A DNA stretch of 64,000 nt from Plantago ovata (GCA_028274465.1 CM051458.1:14337566-14401565), one strand, 5' to 3'; counted from the stretch's first letter, positions 22,331 to 34,871 are shown. Program-made: numbers and translations. Notes: generated from the letters alone by a model not told the origin.

Positions 22331-25300
22331 ATGGCCCCAAAGAGACAGTCCTCTAAGACCTCTAAATCATCAAAGGTTGACAGTGCTGGAAAAAGCACTG
22401 CTCCGGTTATAACTCCGGCAACCAACACAGTGAAAATTGTGTTGAAGAACGACCGAGTAACAGAGAGACCCATGCCGCCTGCATATCTTGACACTGCAAA
22501 GTGTGAAATGATGATGCAATGGGGCGGATTTGCCAAAGAGAAGTATATACGATACTTCTATGAACAAGAACTTGAGGGAGAAAATGAGGAGGCGCTTGAC
22601 TTGATAAAACAACAAGGCCTTACTCTCTTCATAACTGCTCGCCCTAAGAAAGTGAGTATGTTAGACACCATGGAATTCTACAACAATGCAGAAATCCAGA
22701 CTCTGGTTGATGGTCAAGGAGTCACTGAAAAAGTGATTTCCACCACAGTTAAAGGTGTGCAAATCGTCCTAAAATGGACTGATTTAGCCAACATCTTTCA
22801 GATTCCAACCACTGGAACTGAATATGACATCACTGCCACTGACGAAGAAATCGAAGCCTTCTACAGTGATGTCAGAAACGAGAAAATGAAGAAAAGAGAG
22901 ATTGCTCCCGTGACTTGGAAAAAGAACGTTAAGAGGAAGCATCTCTGCCATTCACTTGGTCTAGTAGCTCTGCTACTAATCAAAGTCTTAGACTCCCAAG
23001 TCGGAGGAATAGACCAAGTAGGCTTGAGAAGGTGGCCGCTGCTGATGCATATACATGAGAACAAAACCGAGCTCAACTGGGCAAAGTACATTTTCAACAG
23101 ACTTGTTGATTGTGTTACTAAATTCAAGGTCAAGGTTGAAGACAACAAGGTCTCACCTACCTTCCCAGTCATGTATGGACTAAAAATATGCTATATCCTT
23201 GAACACTTTAGGATTCAGCTGAGAAACCCATTGCCGATTAAGAAATCAGTATGCAATGTGGGAAGAGCCTTCTACTAGCAAAATGGACCTAAGCTTGCTG
23301 ATAAGAAATCAAAGAAGACAACAGCTGCAAATGTTGTCAGCACAAGTCAGCAAGAAAGGTATACAACAGCTGCAGATGTTGTCACCACTAGTCAGCAAGA
23401 CAAGACTCCAACAGCTAAAAAAGTTGTTGATGAAACTGCTGTAGATGGTGATCAACAAGATAAGTGTACAACAGCCGTTGCTGAAAATGCAACTACTGCA
23501 GATGCTGCTGCTGAAAAGCAACTGGATAAATCCAAGAAGAAAAAGAGGAAAGCTGATGATGACACTCAAACTGCAGTGTCATCAGCTAACCCCGTCCCTA
23601 AGAAGAAACGGACAAATAACCCAAGAAAGAAAACACTGGCTCGCAAGTCAGTTCCAATTGTCCATGATCTTTCGGATGATACTCCAGGAGTTGCTGATAC
23701 ACAAGCTCCAGTAGATGTTGATGAAGTGGTTACTGAAACCTATTTCAGCAAATGTTGAAGTGTTTGCAGAAGCCTTCAACAATCAACTTAATGTTGATAC
23801 ATCTGCTGATACAAGACCACAAGGCAGTGGAAACGAAATTCCTGCCTCAATGCCAGATATCTACATTGTAGATAATCTAGATGCTGAAAAGATGGTTGTT
23901 GAACAAGCAATTCATCAAGTTGTTGAAACCGCAGTTACTGAGACTGTGATTGCTGAAGAACCAGTTGCTGAGACTGCAATGGTTCAAGTCCCAAAATTGC
24001 TGAAACACCACAAGAGACATTATTCGACGACGCATCTCGTGATGCTGAGAATACTGGACCTAGTTCACCGAAAACATCCATTGACAATGTTCAGCTTGTG
24101 CTGATAGAACTGAGTCAGCAAATGGAATTGGAGATTGAAGACACCTCCAACAAATCAGTAGATGTTTTTATGACTAGCAGTGAACTCAAAGGTCAAGATG
24201 TCTCTGCTCAACTTGTCATTTCAGAGACAAGGGAGATTGCTGAATCTGCACAGCCTTCTCAAATAGAGCAAGAAAAGAAGTCTGCTGAAGAACAAGTCCC
24301 AGATACTGAAGAAACTGTCGTTGCTGAAAGGACTGAGTCACCACCTGCCCTTCTTCAGTAGGTAGTTAACTCAACCATAAGCAAAACTTCACTATCTAAA
24401 ACTCATTCTTTTGCTAATATAATGATTTCTTTACAGACTTCTCAAGATACAAGTCAGAAGGTTGCTGAAACTTCTGCACCAGAATCCACAACTCCTGCTC
24501 AGCAGGTAGATAATATTTTTCGTAATTCAACTAAGTTTGAAAACTTAGTGCTTGTATCTAACTTAAAATTATTTCAGGATGAACAATTCAAGGATGTTTC
24601 TCAAGCTCCTGAAGCAATGGAAATAGTACCAGCACAAACAAGTGTGCAACATGAGCTTGCTGAATCTCAGCAGGTAAATCATGTTCCAGCTTTTGACTCT
24701 AAAACTATTCTCCAAAACTTTCCTGAACTTAATTTTATTCTTTTTCAAGCTCAAAAGGAGACCACTGAAGTGGTTCACATCACTAAAGATCTGAAAGTAA
24801 GTTCAGAAGAACTTTACTCGGACTTCAAGAAAACTACCTTGACCAGAGTTGCTAAGTCTGTCAGCAACTGGCAAAAGTACAGAAGGATAGACTTTTCTGA
24901 TCTTCACCTTCATCTGTCCAATGAGAAAAAGCGACTTTCTTTGCTGAAATTCGAGACGTTTGTGCACTCAATACTTCCAGAAGAGTTGACATATTCTCAG
25001 CTCATGAGCTCAAGTCTGATTGGTCTAATCAGAGAGAATATGAAAGCTAAATTTAAGAGTGCCTCTCCAGCTGAACAAGCTGTGATGCTCAAGGTTCCTT
25101 TGAACCCGTGGTGGCTGATCCCCACAAAATCAATGAAGAAGAGAAAGTTACAAGTGTTGCACTATACAAACATCTTGAGTTGGTCATACTGACGGACGAT
25201 GATGAAGAAGAAGAGGATGAGAACATTCCTAAAGATCCAAGTGATGATGAAGGAAAAGATTCTAAGGACGAAAAGGATGATGATGATGATAATCAAGGTC

Positions 25301-27585
25301 CTAGTCCTGATGCTGGTGGACTTAAACTGACAGTTGCTGAGACTGAACGTCATGACACTGAAAATCAGCAAGCTGATCACACACCAAGTCAGCAACAAGA
25401 ATCCAATCCTGCTCCTGCTGAGACAAGTACTCCAGCAACTGAACAAGTTGTTGAAACTGAAAAAGAGTACGCCAGAAAGCGTGCTGAAATGAAATTAGGC
25501 AAAAATAAGCTTTTTGATGCCGAGTTATCTTTACTCGATGCCAAGGTCACTGAACCAAACCTTGATGATGAAGAATTGGATGAAGATTATCAAAGAGCAC
25601 TTCAAAACAGTCTACAGATTCATGCAAGGCATACGCAAAATCTAGACATTGCTCAATCTTCAGGAGTGAAGCATACGGAAGTCCCCTCCCTTCCACTTAC
25701 TACTGGTGAAACTCCAGTTATTGAGTCTCAAGCGTTGCCCTCATCAACCAATCAATCAAAAGTTACTACTGGTGAAACTCTAGTTGTTGAGTCTCAAGTG
25801 TTGCCCTCAGCAACCACTCAACCAAAAGGGAATGAAGCTACAGATTTAGGAACCAAGGTTGCTGGCCTTGATGAATCTGATGACGAAGAAGATCTCTCAG
25901 CAAATGAAGAAGATCAAACAAAGAAAGCTGAACCCACAGTGGTTACAATTCCTCCTCTTGATGATGAAAATGATGTAGGAGATGACATAAGATGCCATTT
26001 GCTGACCAAAGATGATCAATTCGCTAATGAGCTTAAAGTTCATTCCGTAACTCCTTCTTTAGTGCCGTTTCCACATGTGGAGGATTTTACTCCAAGAATT
26101 TTGACACTAATGGAAGTCCACAAAGCCTGCAAAGAAGAAGACGATGCACTGCTTGCTGAGAGTCCGCTTGACATCGGCAAAATACTGGCTACTGTGCTGA
26201 AACGTACTACTTCTCTTACCATAGCTCAGAAAGACATAAGTCTACATCATAAAAGCTATGTAGAAGATGTCAATCAAGCACTCAAACTGGCAAAGTCTAC
26301 ATTGAAAAAGGCTCAGACTTTCATTGAACACAAAGTCGAAAATGAGCGCAAACATGAGGAGAATTTGGTGAGTATAAAACAAGAATTGTCAAAGCTGACC
26401 GCTGATCAGCAGGCAATTATTCTTAAGTACAGTAGCCTAAGCACTCTTGCTGAAAATTGCAATGAGTTCTTCTCTCTGCACATTACTCCAATGATGCAAT
26501 CCATGTCTAAGGGGGAAGATAAACAAAGAAAATCTTCAAGAAAGAAAACCCCTGCTGAAGCGCCATTGACAATAGAACCTCTTGCTGAAAGAGAGCAAAG
26601 TTCTAAAAGACAAGATGAAACAGATTCTGAGTTGAATTAAGCAAATCCGAAAAAGAGAAGAACTTCTGCTGAAACTCATGAATACTGTCATACTGAGAGT
26701 CATCAAGATCTGAATGAAGATGATGATGATGATGACAATCAGACAATAGCTCAAGCTATAAGAGCTAGACCAATCACAGCCCTAACTCCGTCTGGCCACT
26801 CAAAACATTTCTCTTCTGACTCAAGATCTTCAGCAAGAGATCAAGAAAATGCAAAGTCAAGAAGAAGAAGGAAAAGACAGGAAGAAAAGAGGCTAGCCAG
26901 CATTTCCATTGGCCCCAGCATTGATTACACAAAGACCAGCAATGAAGAAACAACTCAAAATGTGATCAGAAATGTTCATGGTTGTTGGATCTTAAAGCTG
27001 GAAGATGTATTGGCAAATGATTTCTTTCCAACTTTTGTACTGAATCAAATGTACACTTGGATTGAATTGAAGGTGAAAAGAAACGAAAGGGATCCTCCTC
27101 CCTACCCAAGAAACATTGCTGGGAGATGGCTGAATTGGAAGTCTTGGTAAGAAGAACATCTATTTGCAAGCAAATGAAGCAAGAACCTGATTTAATTAAA
27201 CCAATTGATGTTGCTTATTACTCTGACGCTTTAACCAAGAAGTCAAAAGAAGAAATATGGCTTGATTCCTTATGAGTATTTCTATCTCACTGCCAAGGAT
27301 CAAGAAGAAGATCTTCTCTGGTTAAGAAAGATTCATGCTAACAAGGGAATTTCAGATACACAACTTATCCATGCTAGCAATTGGGGCATGCACTTGTGGG
27401 TGTTTCATTACAAAGAAATGAATGGTGAAAATCATCATTATACCGTCTGCAAGAACGCAAGGATCATTCAGCTCGAAGTCCGTAAGCTACTTGAAGATTA
27501 CGAAAAGGACTGTGTTGAATTTTCTGCGCTTGCTGAGAAAAGTGTAAGGAAGATTCTGAGGAAATCTTCTGCTGGAATAGCTTAA
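22331..27585 (+). pseudogene. long accessory ORF in the env position of the copia element, decayed
   Basis: The ORF begins MAPKRQSSKTSKSSKVDSAG. Its first 315 codons form a globular-looking part (WGGFAKEKYIRYFYEQELEG, STTVKGVQIVLKWTDLANIF) that by eye resembles plant-transposon-protein domains in env-position ORFs. Next come a Lys-rich NLS-like stretch, acidic Ala/Glu-rich sequence, a TTGET repeat, a Leu-rich helical part (about 26260-26450) and a conserved tail (GCWILKLEDVLANDFF, YEYFYLTAKDQEEDLLWLRK). Breaks are stops at 23276, 24359 and 26638 and frameshifts near 23750, 23995, 25110 and 27150. No signal peptide or clear membrane segment is seen, so an envelope role is not supported. The intact relative at 61911-64000 shows the intended reading. 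Confidence 0.65.
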
Positions 27586-27833
27586 GTCCCTTGGAAAAGC
27601 TATGTTTGTTTTTGATTGCTGATTTGTGTAGTTATCTCTGAACTTTCTTGTAAACTTACTGAAAGATAACTATCAGCAATAAAGCTTTTGACTCTTATTG
27701 GTTTTTGATTATGCAATCTACTTATGCTTACTGTTTTATTATTCAAGTATGCTTGCATTATTCAAACTGATTTATTCAACATCAGAAACCTCTAAAAGGG
27801 TAACAATTAATTTAGCCATGGATTGCTAACATC

Positions 27834-27848
27834 AAAAAGGGGGAAATT
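27834..27848 (+). promoter_or_regulatory. polypurine tract of copia element
   Basis: AAAAAGGGGGAAATT immediately precedes the LTR start TGTTAGG, as expected for the plus-strand primer. The same arrangement appears in reverse at 61645-61663. Confidence 0.85.
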
Positions 27849-29377
27849 TGTTAGGAAACTTGTAATTTTGATGAGCAATTAACCATGCTAGATTAAGGAA
27901 AGTCTAGTAACTAGTACTCTTATGGTCCATAGAAATTTAGAATTTTAAGGACATTGTAAAAGAGGAACGTTTGCTGAAGATTTAGTGTAGGTACTAGTTA
28001 GGTGCTTTGACCGCTTATGATGTATCTTGTTTTTTGAAAAGACAAACAACCTATTGAAGAATTTGCTGATGATGTACTTTGTTTACACAAACAAACTATT
28101 GAAGCATTTAGAACCGTTCAGAAACTTGAAGAATTCGAGACTGAAGACTAGAAGATTTCTGAAGATGGTATCTACAAAGGCACATGTTGCTCAGAAAGTG
28201 GAAACTTCAGCAACAACTTGCATAAGTGAAAATCTAAACGACAGAGTCGGTTGTGCTTGCTGAAACTGAGATTGACCACTTGCTGAAATACATATGTGAC
28301 CTCCTTGCTGAAAGTACTTGCATTTGCGCTCCAACGTTCATATTTGAATCTCATTCAAATGAACATTAAATGCAAAGCATGCACGCGAAGGACATGAAGA
28401 CTAGAAGACAAATAAAGGACGCTGCTGAAAGTACAAAAGAAAGATAGTGACATCTTAAGGAACCAAGCCTTAGAATTTGAAATTCAAACGGCTCCCTTGA
28501 TTCACTATAAATAGATGTCATCCGGCAAAGAGTTGAAGTGTGTCAACAACGTGATCAAACTCTCACTTGTGCTTAAACTCACATACCCTTCAAACACTCT
28601 TACTGCCATTACCTTCAACACTCTTTACTGCCATTGATCCGTTCCAAGACTTAAAGCTTGAAAAAGCTACTTGTGAAGAAGTAGAACATACACGGTTAAG
28701 AAATTAGTTAAGTGTTCTTTCTTTCGAACAAGAACAAGTCTTGACACCAGAAACAATCAAACTTGTTTACTACAAAGTATTCAAAGTTTTGTTTCTTAGA
28801 TTACTTGTTGTAGCTGAATAAGTTATAATCAAGTTATCTCATCCCAAACCTCTCTAACTGAAAATACACCCTTTCAGGCGTGAAATTCAGGGGGAACTTA
28901 ATCTAGCATAGTGTTGCTGATTAAAAGTCCCAAGTTTGGTGGAGAACAAGGTTTCGTTCTCTAGTTAGGTTGGAAACGAAGCAAGTGTGCTTTGGTTTCT
29001 GTTGAATCGCTCTAGATAGGTGTTGTAAGGAACCTCAAACTTGTCTTAGTGGATTCAGTCCTAGAAAGGACAAAGTGGATTAGTTGAGAGATTACGCCAC
29101 TCTCAGATACCACTATAAAAATTGTTTGTGTGATTTACTTACTGCATTTAGTTTTCAGCAAAGCATATCTATATGTACACTGTCACTCTGTTCACTTGCT
29201 GAAACTTCCACTTACTGTCAAAGCACTTATTGTACAAAGACTTCCGCTCTCTGATTTTAAGTATCAGCAAAACTCGTTACTGAAAAGTAACTAGTGCTTG
29301 CTGAGAAAGTTAAGTATCAGAAAACTCATTACTCAAAAGTAATAAGCCCTTGCTGAGAAAGTTTTAAACGACGAAAG
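27849..29377 (+). repeat. 3' LTR of copia element, 3' end missing
   Basis: Starts TGTTAGGAAACTTGTAA. It has a TATA box CTATAAATAG at 28505-28514 and ends in the repeated TTGCTGAGAAAGTT region. Its partner at 59992-61644 continues past GACGAAAGTTT into a C-rich end and ACCAACA, whereas this copy passes into Helitron-derived sequence. Confidence 0.8.
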
Positions 29378-32150
29378 TTTTCAACTTCAGCCGTATCACG
29401 TGTTGCGGGAAACCTGGTATGTTAGTTTCGTTTAGGAAATCTTCGTAGGCAGACTGTTGTGAGGGGTCCTGTGTTTGGTCCATGCTGATGTACTCGGAAA
29501 TCTCTCCGGGGAACTTTTTAATTAATTATTTGTTTATCTCGTCCATGCAATCATTTTTTGGTGCAAGTATTGCTCTGTCCATCACCGAGTATGGGGGTTT
29601 GTGAAGAATTCACCGAATGTGGGGTAAATATCATATATCAGGTGGTCCAGAGGCTTCTCATAATCCGGGTATTTAATGCACATATGCTCTGGAAGTGTGA
29701 TCTTGGTCCCGCTTTCAGTTGTCGGTTCTTTCCCATCCCCTATTCTCATCAAGAATTCCATGAACACAGGGTCTTCTCTCGCCCTCATGTTCTCTGTGAG
29801 CCTTAATTTTTTAAGCATGGGCCATATTCTTGATCTTATTAAGCATGCATCGATCGTCTCTTTTTTTCCACCCTTTTTCACCACAGGTAATGTCTGCCTA
29901 AAATCGCCCCCGAATATTATTGTCTTTCCTCCGAATAGCTCTTGTCTTCCAGTTATGTCGCGTAGAAGGTCGTCTAGTGCCTCTATTAGTTTGCGGTGTG
30001 CCATCGTCGCCTCATCCCATATTATCAGTTTCGATTCTGTTATCAGAAGTGCGTCTCCGCTTTGTTTGCTGATAGACAAGGAAACTCTCTCTTCGATCTC
30101 ATTTGGGAAGCCAAATCTGTTGTCTGTTGTTCTCCCTCCCGGTAACAGGGATGCTGCCCCTCCAGATGATGCAACTGCCAGTGCAATCTGGTTTTTAGAC
30201 CTTATGTTGGCTAGTAATGCTCTGTAGAGGAATGTTTTTCCAGTTCCTCCCGGACCGTCAAGGAAAAATGCACCATCGTGTACACTATCTATTGCACTAG
30301 TAATCTCATCGAAAGCTTTCTTCTGACATTCATTCAGTAGCTTTATGGCATTGAGGTCCGCTTCTGGAACAGTTATATCAACTTCACTCGTGTAGTTCCT
30401 TGAGTTCCTCTCTTCATGTGTTCCGCGTACTTCGTATGGTAAGAGTTTGTAGTCGTTGATTGATCGGTTGTAGCTTTGAAGGAATGTGTCTATGGACCTG
30501 AGTGCTTTCTGATACGCCTCATCTTCTGTAGTGTGTCATTCTGATAGCAAATCATGTGAAATATCCATTTTGAATTCGTCCCACAGTGCACTAGGATCTG
30601 ACGGTGAATTGAAGTAGAGCAAGGTAGCAAAAAGTCTGCGTAGTGAGTAAGGCATCTTGTATCCGCAAGCTTCCTTCATGGTTTCTCTTATCATGTCTGC
30701 GTCTGATTCAAGCAGGCCTCTTGCGTTGGCTGCCTCCCTGTACTCCTCATATATTTTATCGCCTACTGTCCTCAGATATTCAAACGATGTTGGTGCACGG
30801 ACGTGATTCAACAATACCCTCAGATAATACAATGGGCCGTCCTTGGGTTCCGCAATTTCTATTCGGCCGATCATACCTGTTTTCTTCTTTTTTGATAGCC
30901 ACCTGTTCACCCGGGTGTCCCATCTGTATTCTTCTGGGAATTCTTTGTAAAGTAGGTTTTTAGCTCTTACATCTAGGTATTCCTGGTTCATGGCGAAAAA
31001 CTCTATGAGTTGGGCCCGTAATCTTTTGTCGTTTTGCAGGACCTGTTCTATCTCTTCTCCCTCATTCAGGACAATTTTCTGTTTGTTCTCTACGTGCAAG
31101 CGGAGTTCGTTGACCGGGGGTTTCATTTGGTTCATATTGAATTTGTATAATCTCCACGCTGATTCTGGTGCACAAAGCCACCGTGCGTCCTAGAAATCTT
31201 TAATCTCTTCGATCGTTGCACCTTCTTCTGGTTGGTGCACAGAATACTTAACCTTGTCAGTTCCCTTGCAGACGAGTTTGATGCTCGAGACGACATCGAC
31301 GTTCATGTGGCAATCGAACATTGCTAGTAGATATGGGTTGTACGGGACTACCCACCTGTTGTCGAGATTGTGGTTTCTTGTGTATACTGTATTGCCGTTG
31401 TACGATTACTCTTTCCTCAAGGTTTGGCTCTTGTCTTAAACTTCTAAAGAATCTCTCATATGGATTGCAACTCAGTATGCCCATTAACTTTTTGATAACA
31501 TCTTCTTGTAGACCATGGAATGAATTTATTCTGTTCTCCACTTCATTTTCTGTCCCGTAAAAATATAGTTGGACGCATCTTGGGGAGTGATTTCCAGGAT
31601 TCAAATCGTTGATCATGTGGTGTATGACTCCCTATACTCTCAGCGTGTATACTCCTTTGTTGTATTTCAAGAGGTCTTCATTTTTCTTCATTTGTATCGA
31701 CGAGAATGCAAATGAATTATTGTAGGATCTGGATTTTCTTCTGAATTCTTTTGCTATTGGGCATTCTTGGTTTCTGTATAGGTTCCAGAGTTCTGGATTC
31801 ATCCTTGGCAGCTCTACTGAAACTGCACCGCTCATGCAACAAAAAGATGGTGGTTCCTTGTAGAATCTTTTAGCTCCGCAGTGAGAGCAAGGATGTTGTG
31901 TAGGCAGTTGTTGTGCTTCCGAACTGATACGCTTCAGGTATTCAAAACGCTTGTGTTTTCTGCTGTTTGTTTGACTGTTTTTTTCTTTTTAATGTATGGT
32001 ACTCGACCACTCAAACTTTCCGGGATATTTTCAGTTCGTTCAACGATGATATTGTATGATCTCTTCAGGTTTTCCGCTCCTCTTGCGTACTGTATTGTAA
32101 CGTCAAAAAGGTCGTTGTCCATAGCTGGGACAAATAAATATATTTGTTGT
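29378..32150 (-). mobile_element. Helitron fragment encoding degraded Rep-helicase
   Basis: Read leftward, the parts of a plant Helitron RepHel protein occur in order. A Cys-rich start (CSHCGAKRFYKEPPSFCC, about 31895-31840) is followed by a Helitron-like N domain (MINDLNPGNHSPRCVQLYFY from 31616), VVPYNPYLLAMFDCHMNVDV, the RWLCAPESAWRLYKF segment, and a PIF1-type helicase with Walker A GPGGTGKT (about 30265-30240) and IIWDEATMAHRKLIEALDDL. No terminal TC..CTRR ends with hairpin could be fixed. It adjoins the cut LTR on the left. Confidence 0.8.
29582..31616 (-). pseudogene. Helitron RepHel coding remnant
   Basis: RepHel nicks DNA and unwinds it for rolling-circle transposition. The N-domain frame from 31616 shifts near 31380. 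Stops interrupt it after KDF (about 31190) and after LLSE (30536-30538). The helicase frame is open from there to 29582, with Walker A, a DEAT Walker B-type motif, GGDFRQTLPVV and a C-terminal part RAILAPKNDCMDEINK just beyond (29570-29530). Where Rep normally has a KYLYKYIYKG-like stretch with its catalytic tyrosines, this copy reads SSIKLVCKG. Rep should therefore be inactive even apart from the stops. Confidence 0.8.
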
Positions 32151-33849
32151 TAGAATAAGATCATAAACACATTTGTACTTACTTCATATACTAAATCCAA
32201 TATATATAATCCATCCATTCTTATTTTTGTAACACATATTCGGAAGTATCCACGTTATATAAACATTATCATTGATCATGAAGTATTAGTACAGTAGTAA
32301 TAGTATTACATGCATGCGAATCGTTGATGATAAACTAAAACACTGCTAGCTAACCTTATTGCGTGTCGTTTCTCCATCCGATTGCCGCTTTGACAACCTT
32401 GTCAATGAGTTTAGTTTATTGGTTTGTTTGGTTTCTTGCAATGTCTATGTTGATCGGTATATATATACTTAGACATGTTTGTTATTTTAATCTAATCCCT
32501 GTTTGAATTTGAATTAAATTCTTGTCCTAATACAATTCTAATCCGTGTTTATAAATAATACCAGATAATCTAATCCCTGTTTGAATTTGAATTAAATTCT
32601 TATCCTAATACAATTCTAATCCGTGTTTATAAATAATACCAGATAGTTGAATTGCAATAGAAACACCATCTTTGTATATACAATCCGGCAGAACTCTATT
32701 TTCTAAACATAACATTCTAGAAATTGCATCGATGTTTCTGTGGCAAGTTGATTAACGTTTTAGAGGCTCATCGTTGTTATATTCTTAGTAGTAATTTGAT
32801 AATTAGATATGTTCTGTTTTATATTGTTGAATTAGTACTTTGATTCTTCAAAAATCCTTATGCTTCCATACTTACTCATGGTATGGTTTATTGTAGTGCA
32901 GATATGTAAGGCTCTGTTAATTGGCCATCAAAACCTGGCTGGGTAAAAAAACTTAACTTTCCTACGGCGTTACCATAAATGATAGAAATGGAGGAGTAAC
33001 AGCTGCTGCACGTGACTATACAGGATATGTTCTCACCTGGAAACGGTTTAAATTGTAGGGATACTTTCATGGAATATGCAGCGACACAAGCTGCGAAATT
33101 GGCCCTAAACTCTGAAAAATTATAATATATTATCAACATCATGCATTCTTGATTTAACAAGCTGAAATATATTCTGGAAGTCTACTTACGATCTTTAAAT
33201 GTAATTTTCCGAATATAGTTAATGACGAGTGTTGTAGCTTGTAAGAAAATTGCTCAAGTCAACATGAAGCCCAGAACCACATTCAAGAATCAGTTTGTAC
33301 ATGTGATGGCCATGTCAATAGCCCAGAACCGCATTAGTTTAATTTTACACTTCTAGAAACCATTATATTGAAAAACCAAGCGGGATTTTCTATATCAGTT
33401 CCTATGCCAACTTCTATGCCAGCATTATGAATGTGACATGTGCCAACAAATTACCTAGACCATCACACCATATAACCCCTCTTTTTATTTCCTTCATGTT
33501 TTTACCTTATGCTATTTGTTTTCTTTCTTTTTTTTCTTCCGATAATTTTAGAGAAAAGTTTTTCACATGGTAAAAATTTGGTGGTCCATTTTATTTTTTA
33601 TTGCAAAATATAATTAAACAACGAAATAAGATGTTACTTTTCGGTTCCAATTTTGGATTAACACTCTATTTTGTTAATTCCTTTTACAAATAATATAAAC
33701 ACAAAATAAATTTAAATTCTACACAAAAAAAAAGTTAAAAATTTTATGTTATGAAGACATAATATTTATACTTATCAAATAATAACTTTTTTTTAATTAT
33801 TTTTCTGATATGATTTGAAATTAATTTAAGATCAAATGAATTTTTAATT
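32151..33849. other. AT-rich intergenic DNA
   Basis: No gene recognised over 1.7 kb. The only distinct structure is the 78-base tandem pair at 32489-32644. Oligo-T/A runs around 33480-33600 and 33700-33840 are low complexity. Confidence 0.45.
32489..32644. repeat. 78-bp tandem duplication
   Basis: 32489-32566 and 32567-32644 are the same unit, beginning AATCTAATCCCTGTTTGAAT, with one visible difference (TTGTCC against TTATCC). Such near identity suggests a recent event. Confidence 0.9.
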
Positions 33850-33879
33850 AACAAGGAAATTGCGAACGGCGCCGGCGAA

Positions 33880-34871
33880 TTGGATCTGGGGGATTCACGG
33901 GTTGCTTCCGCCGGCGAAGGGTCTGGTTTCAACGCACCGGCTGCCGCGATTCCGCCGCAGGACTGGGTTGATGTGGTACGTGGTAACCGTCTCCCAACCA
34001 ACGGTTTAGGAATTGCTTACTCTGCTCCTCGAATTGTTGATTCTGGCGTGGAAGTGGCGATTGAAGCCGAGGATGTCGAATCAGAGATGGTTTTCTGGAG
34101 GTATGCTATTATCATGTATGTAATTGGTGCTGACCTGACACTTACTTATGTGAAAAACTTTATGTCGAAGTCATGGGGCTTGGAGGCGCTGCCTGATCTG
34201 TTCTATCATGATGATGGCTATTTCATCATCCGATTTAACAGTGCGGCTGACAGAGATGACATATTGAAGAAGGGGCCTTACTCAATTTTTAATATGCCAA
34301 TGTTATGCGTAATTGGACTGCTGACTTTGATCTTCGGGAGAATTTACTGCGGGTTCTTCCTATTTGGGTAACTCTTCCTAAACTTCCTTTGCATCTTTGG
34401 GGTGAAAATAGTTTAGGGAAAATTGCAAGTGCATTAGGTAAGCCTGTGGTTACTGATGAATGTACGGCTCGTAAATTGCGAGTCTCCTATGCACGTGTCT
34501 TGGTTGAAGTTGATGTTACAGTAGAGTTAAAGGATACTATTGTGATTTGTGATAATCATGGGAAGAAATTCCAGCAACCTGTGCTATAATGGAAACCTTT
34601 ATTTTGTGTTAAGTGCCAAAAAGTGGGTCACAATTGTGGCAAAAACCAACAGGGTAAAGGTACTGGACAGCGGCGCACAGTACAACAACGCTGGAATCCA
34701 AAATCAGGGATTGCTTATGCTGCTACAAGTCAGGGTGTTGGTCCTTCTGATAATCGGCTGGGGGCTGTTGACATGTCTGATGATACTGTTTCTGTAGGGG
34801 CTGGGAATGGCCTTTCTACAGGCGTTGCCACTGTTTCCAATGATCACATGGAATGTGCGGGGGCTTCATAA
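33880..34871 (+). pseudogene. LINE ORF1 (DUF4283 RNA-binding protein), frameshifted
   Basis: ORF1 proteins bind the LINE RNA. The first frame contains SEMVFWRYAIIMYVIGADLT and GYFIIRFNSAADRDDILKKG, the typical DUF4283 core. A frameshift near 34310 leads to RNWTADFDLRENLLRVLPIW and LPLHLWGENSLGKIASALGK, the usual second half. A TAA at 34587-34589 interrupts before WKPLFCVKCQKVGHNC, the zinc-knuckle area, which then stays open to 34871. The true ATG is not certain because the first Met codon in frame is not obvious. Confidence 0.75.

Larger units (their letters stand above)
17770..29377 (+). mobile_element. SIRE/Maximus-type Ty1/copia element, truncated at both ends
   Basis: The order is end of gag, protease, integrase, reverse transcriptase, RNase H, a repeat-rich spacer, a long accessory ORF, a polypurine tract and a 3' LTR. 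This order, the large size and the LTR start TGTTAGGAAAC fit the SIRE/Maximus group of copia elements. The 5' LTR and most of gag are missing. The 3' LTR lacks its last 50-60 bases compared with the copy at 59992-61644. Pol has at least six stop codons and two frameshifts, so the copy is dead. Confidence 0.8.

Noticed and set aside
29676..30227. 183-codon plus-strand frame
   Set aside because: It is antisense to the PIF1-type helicase of the Helitron.
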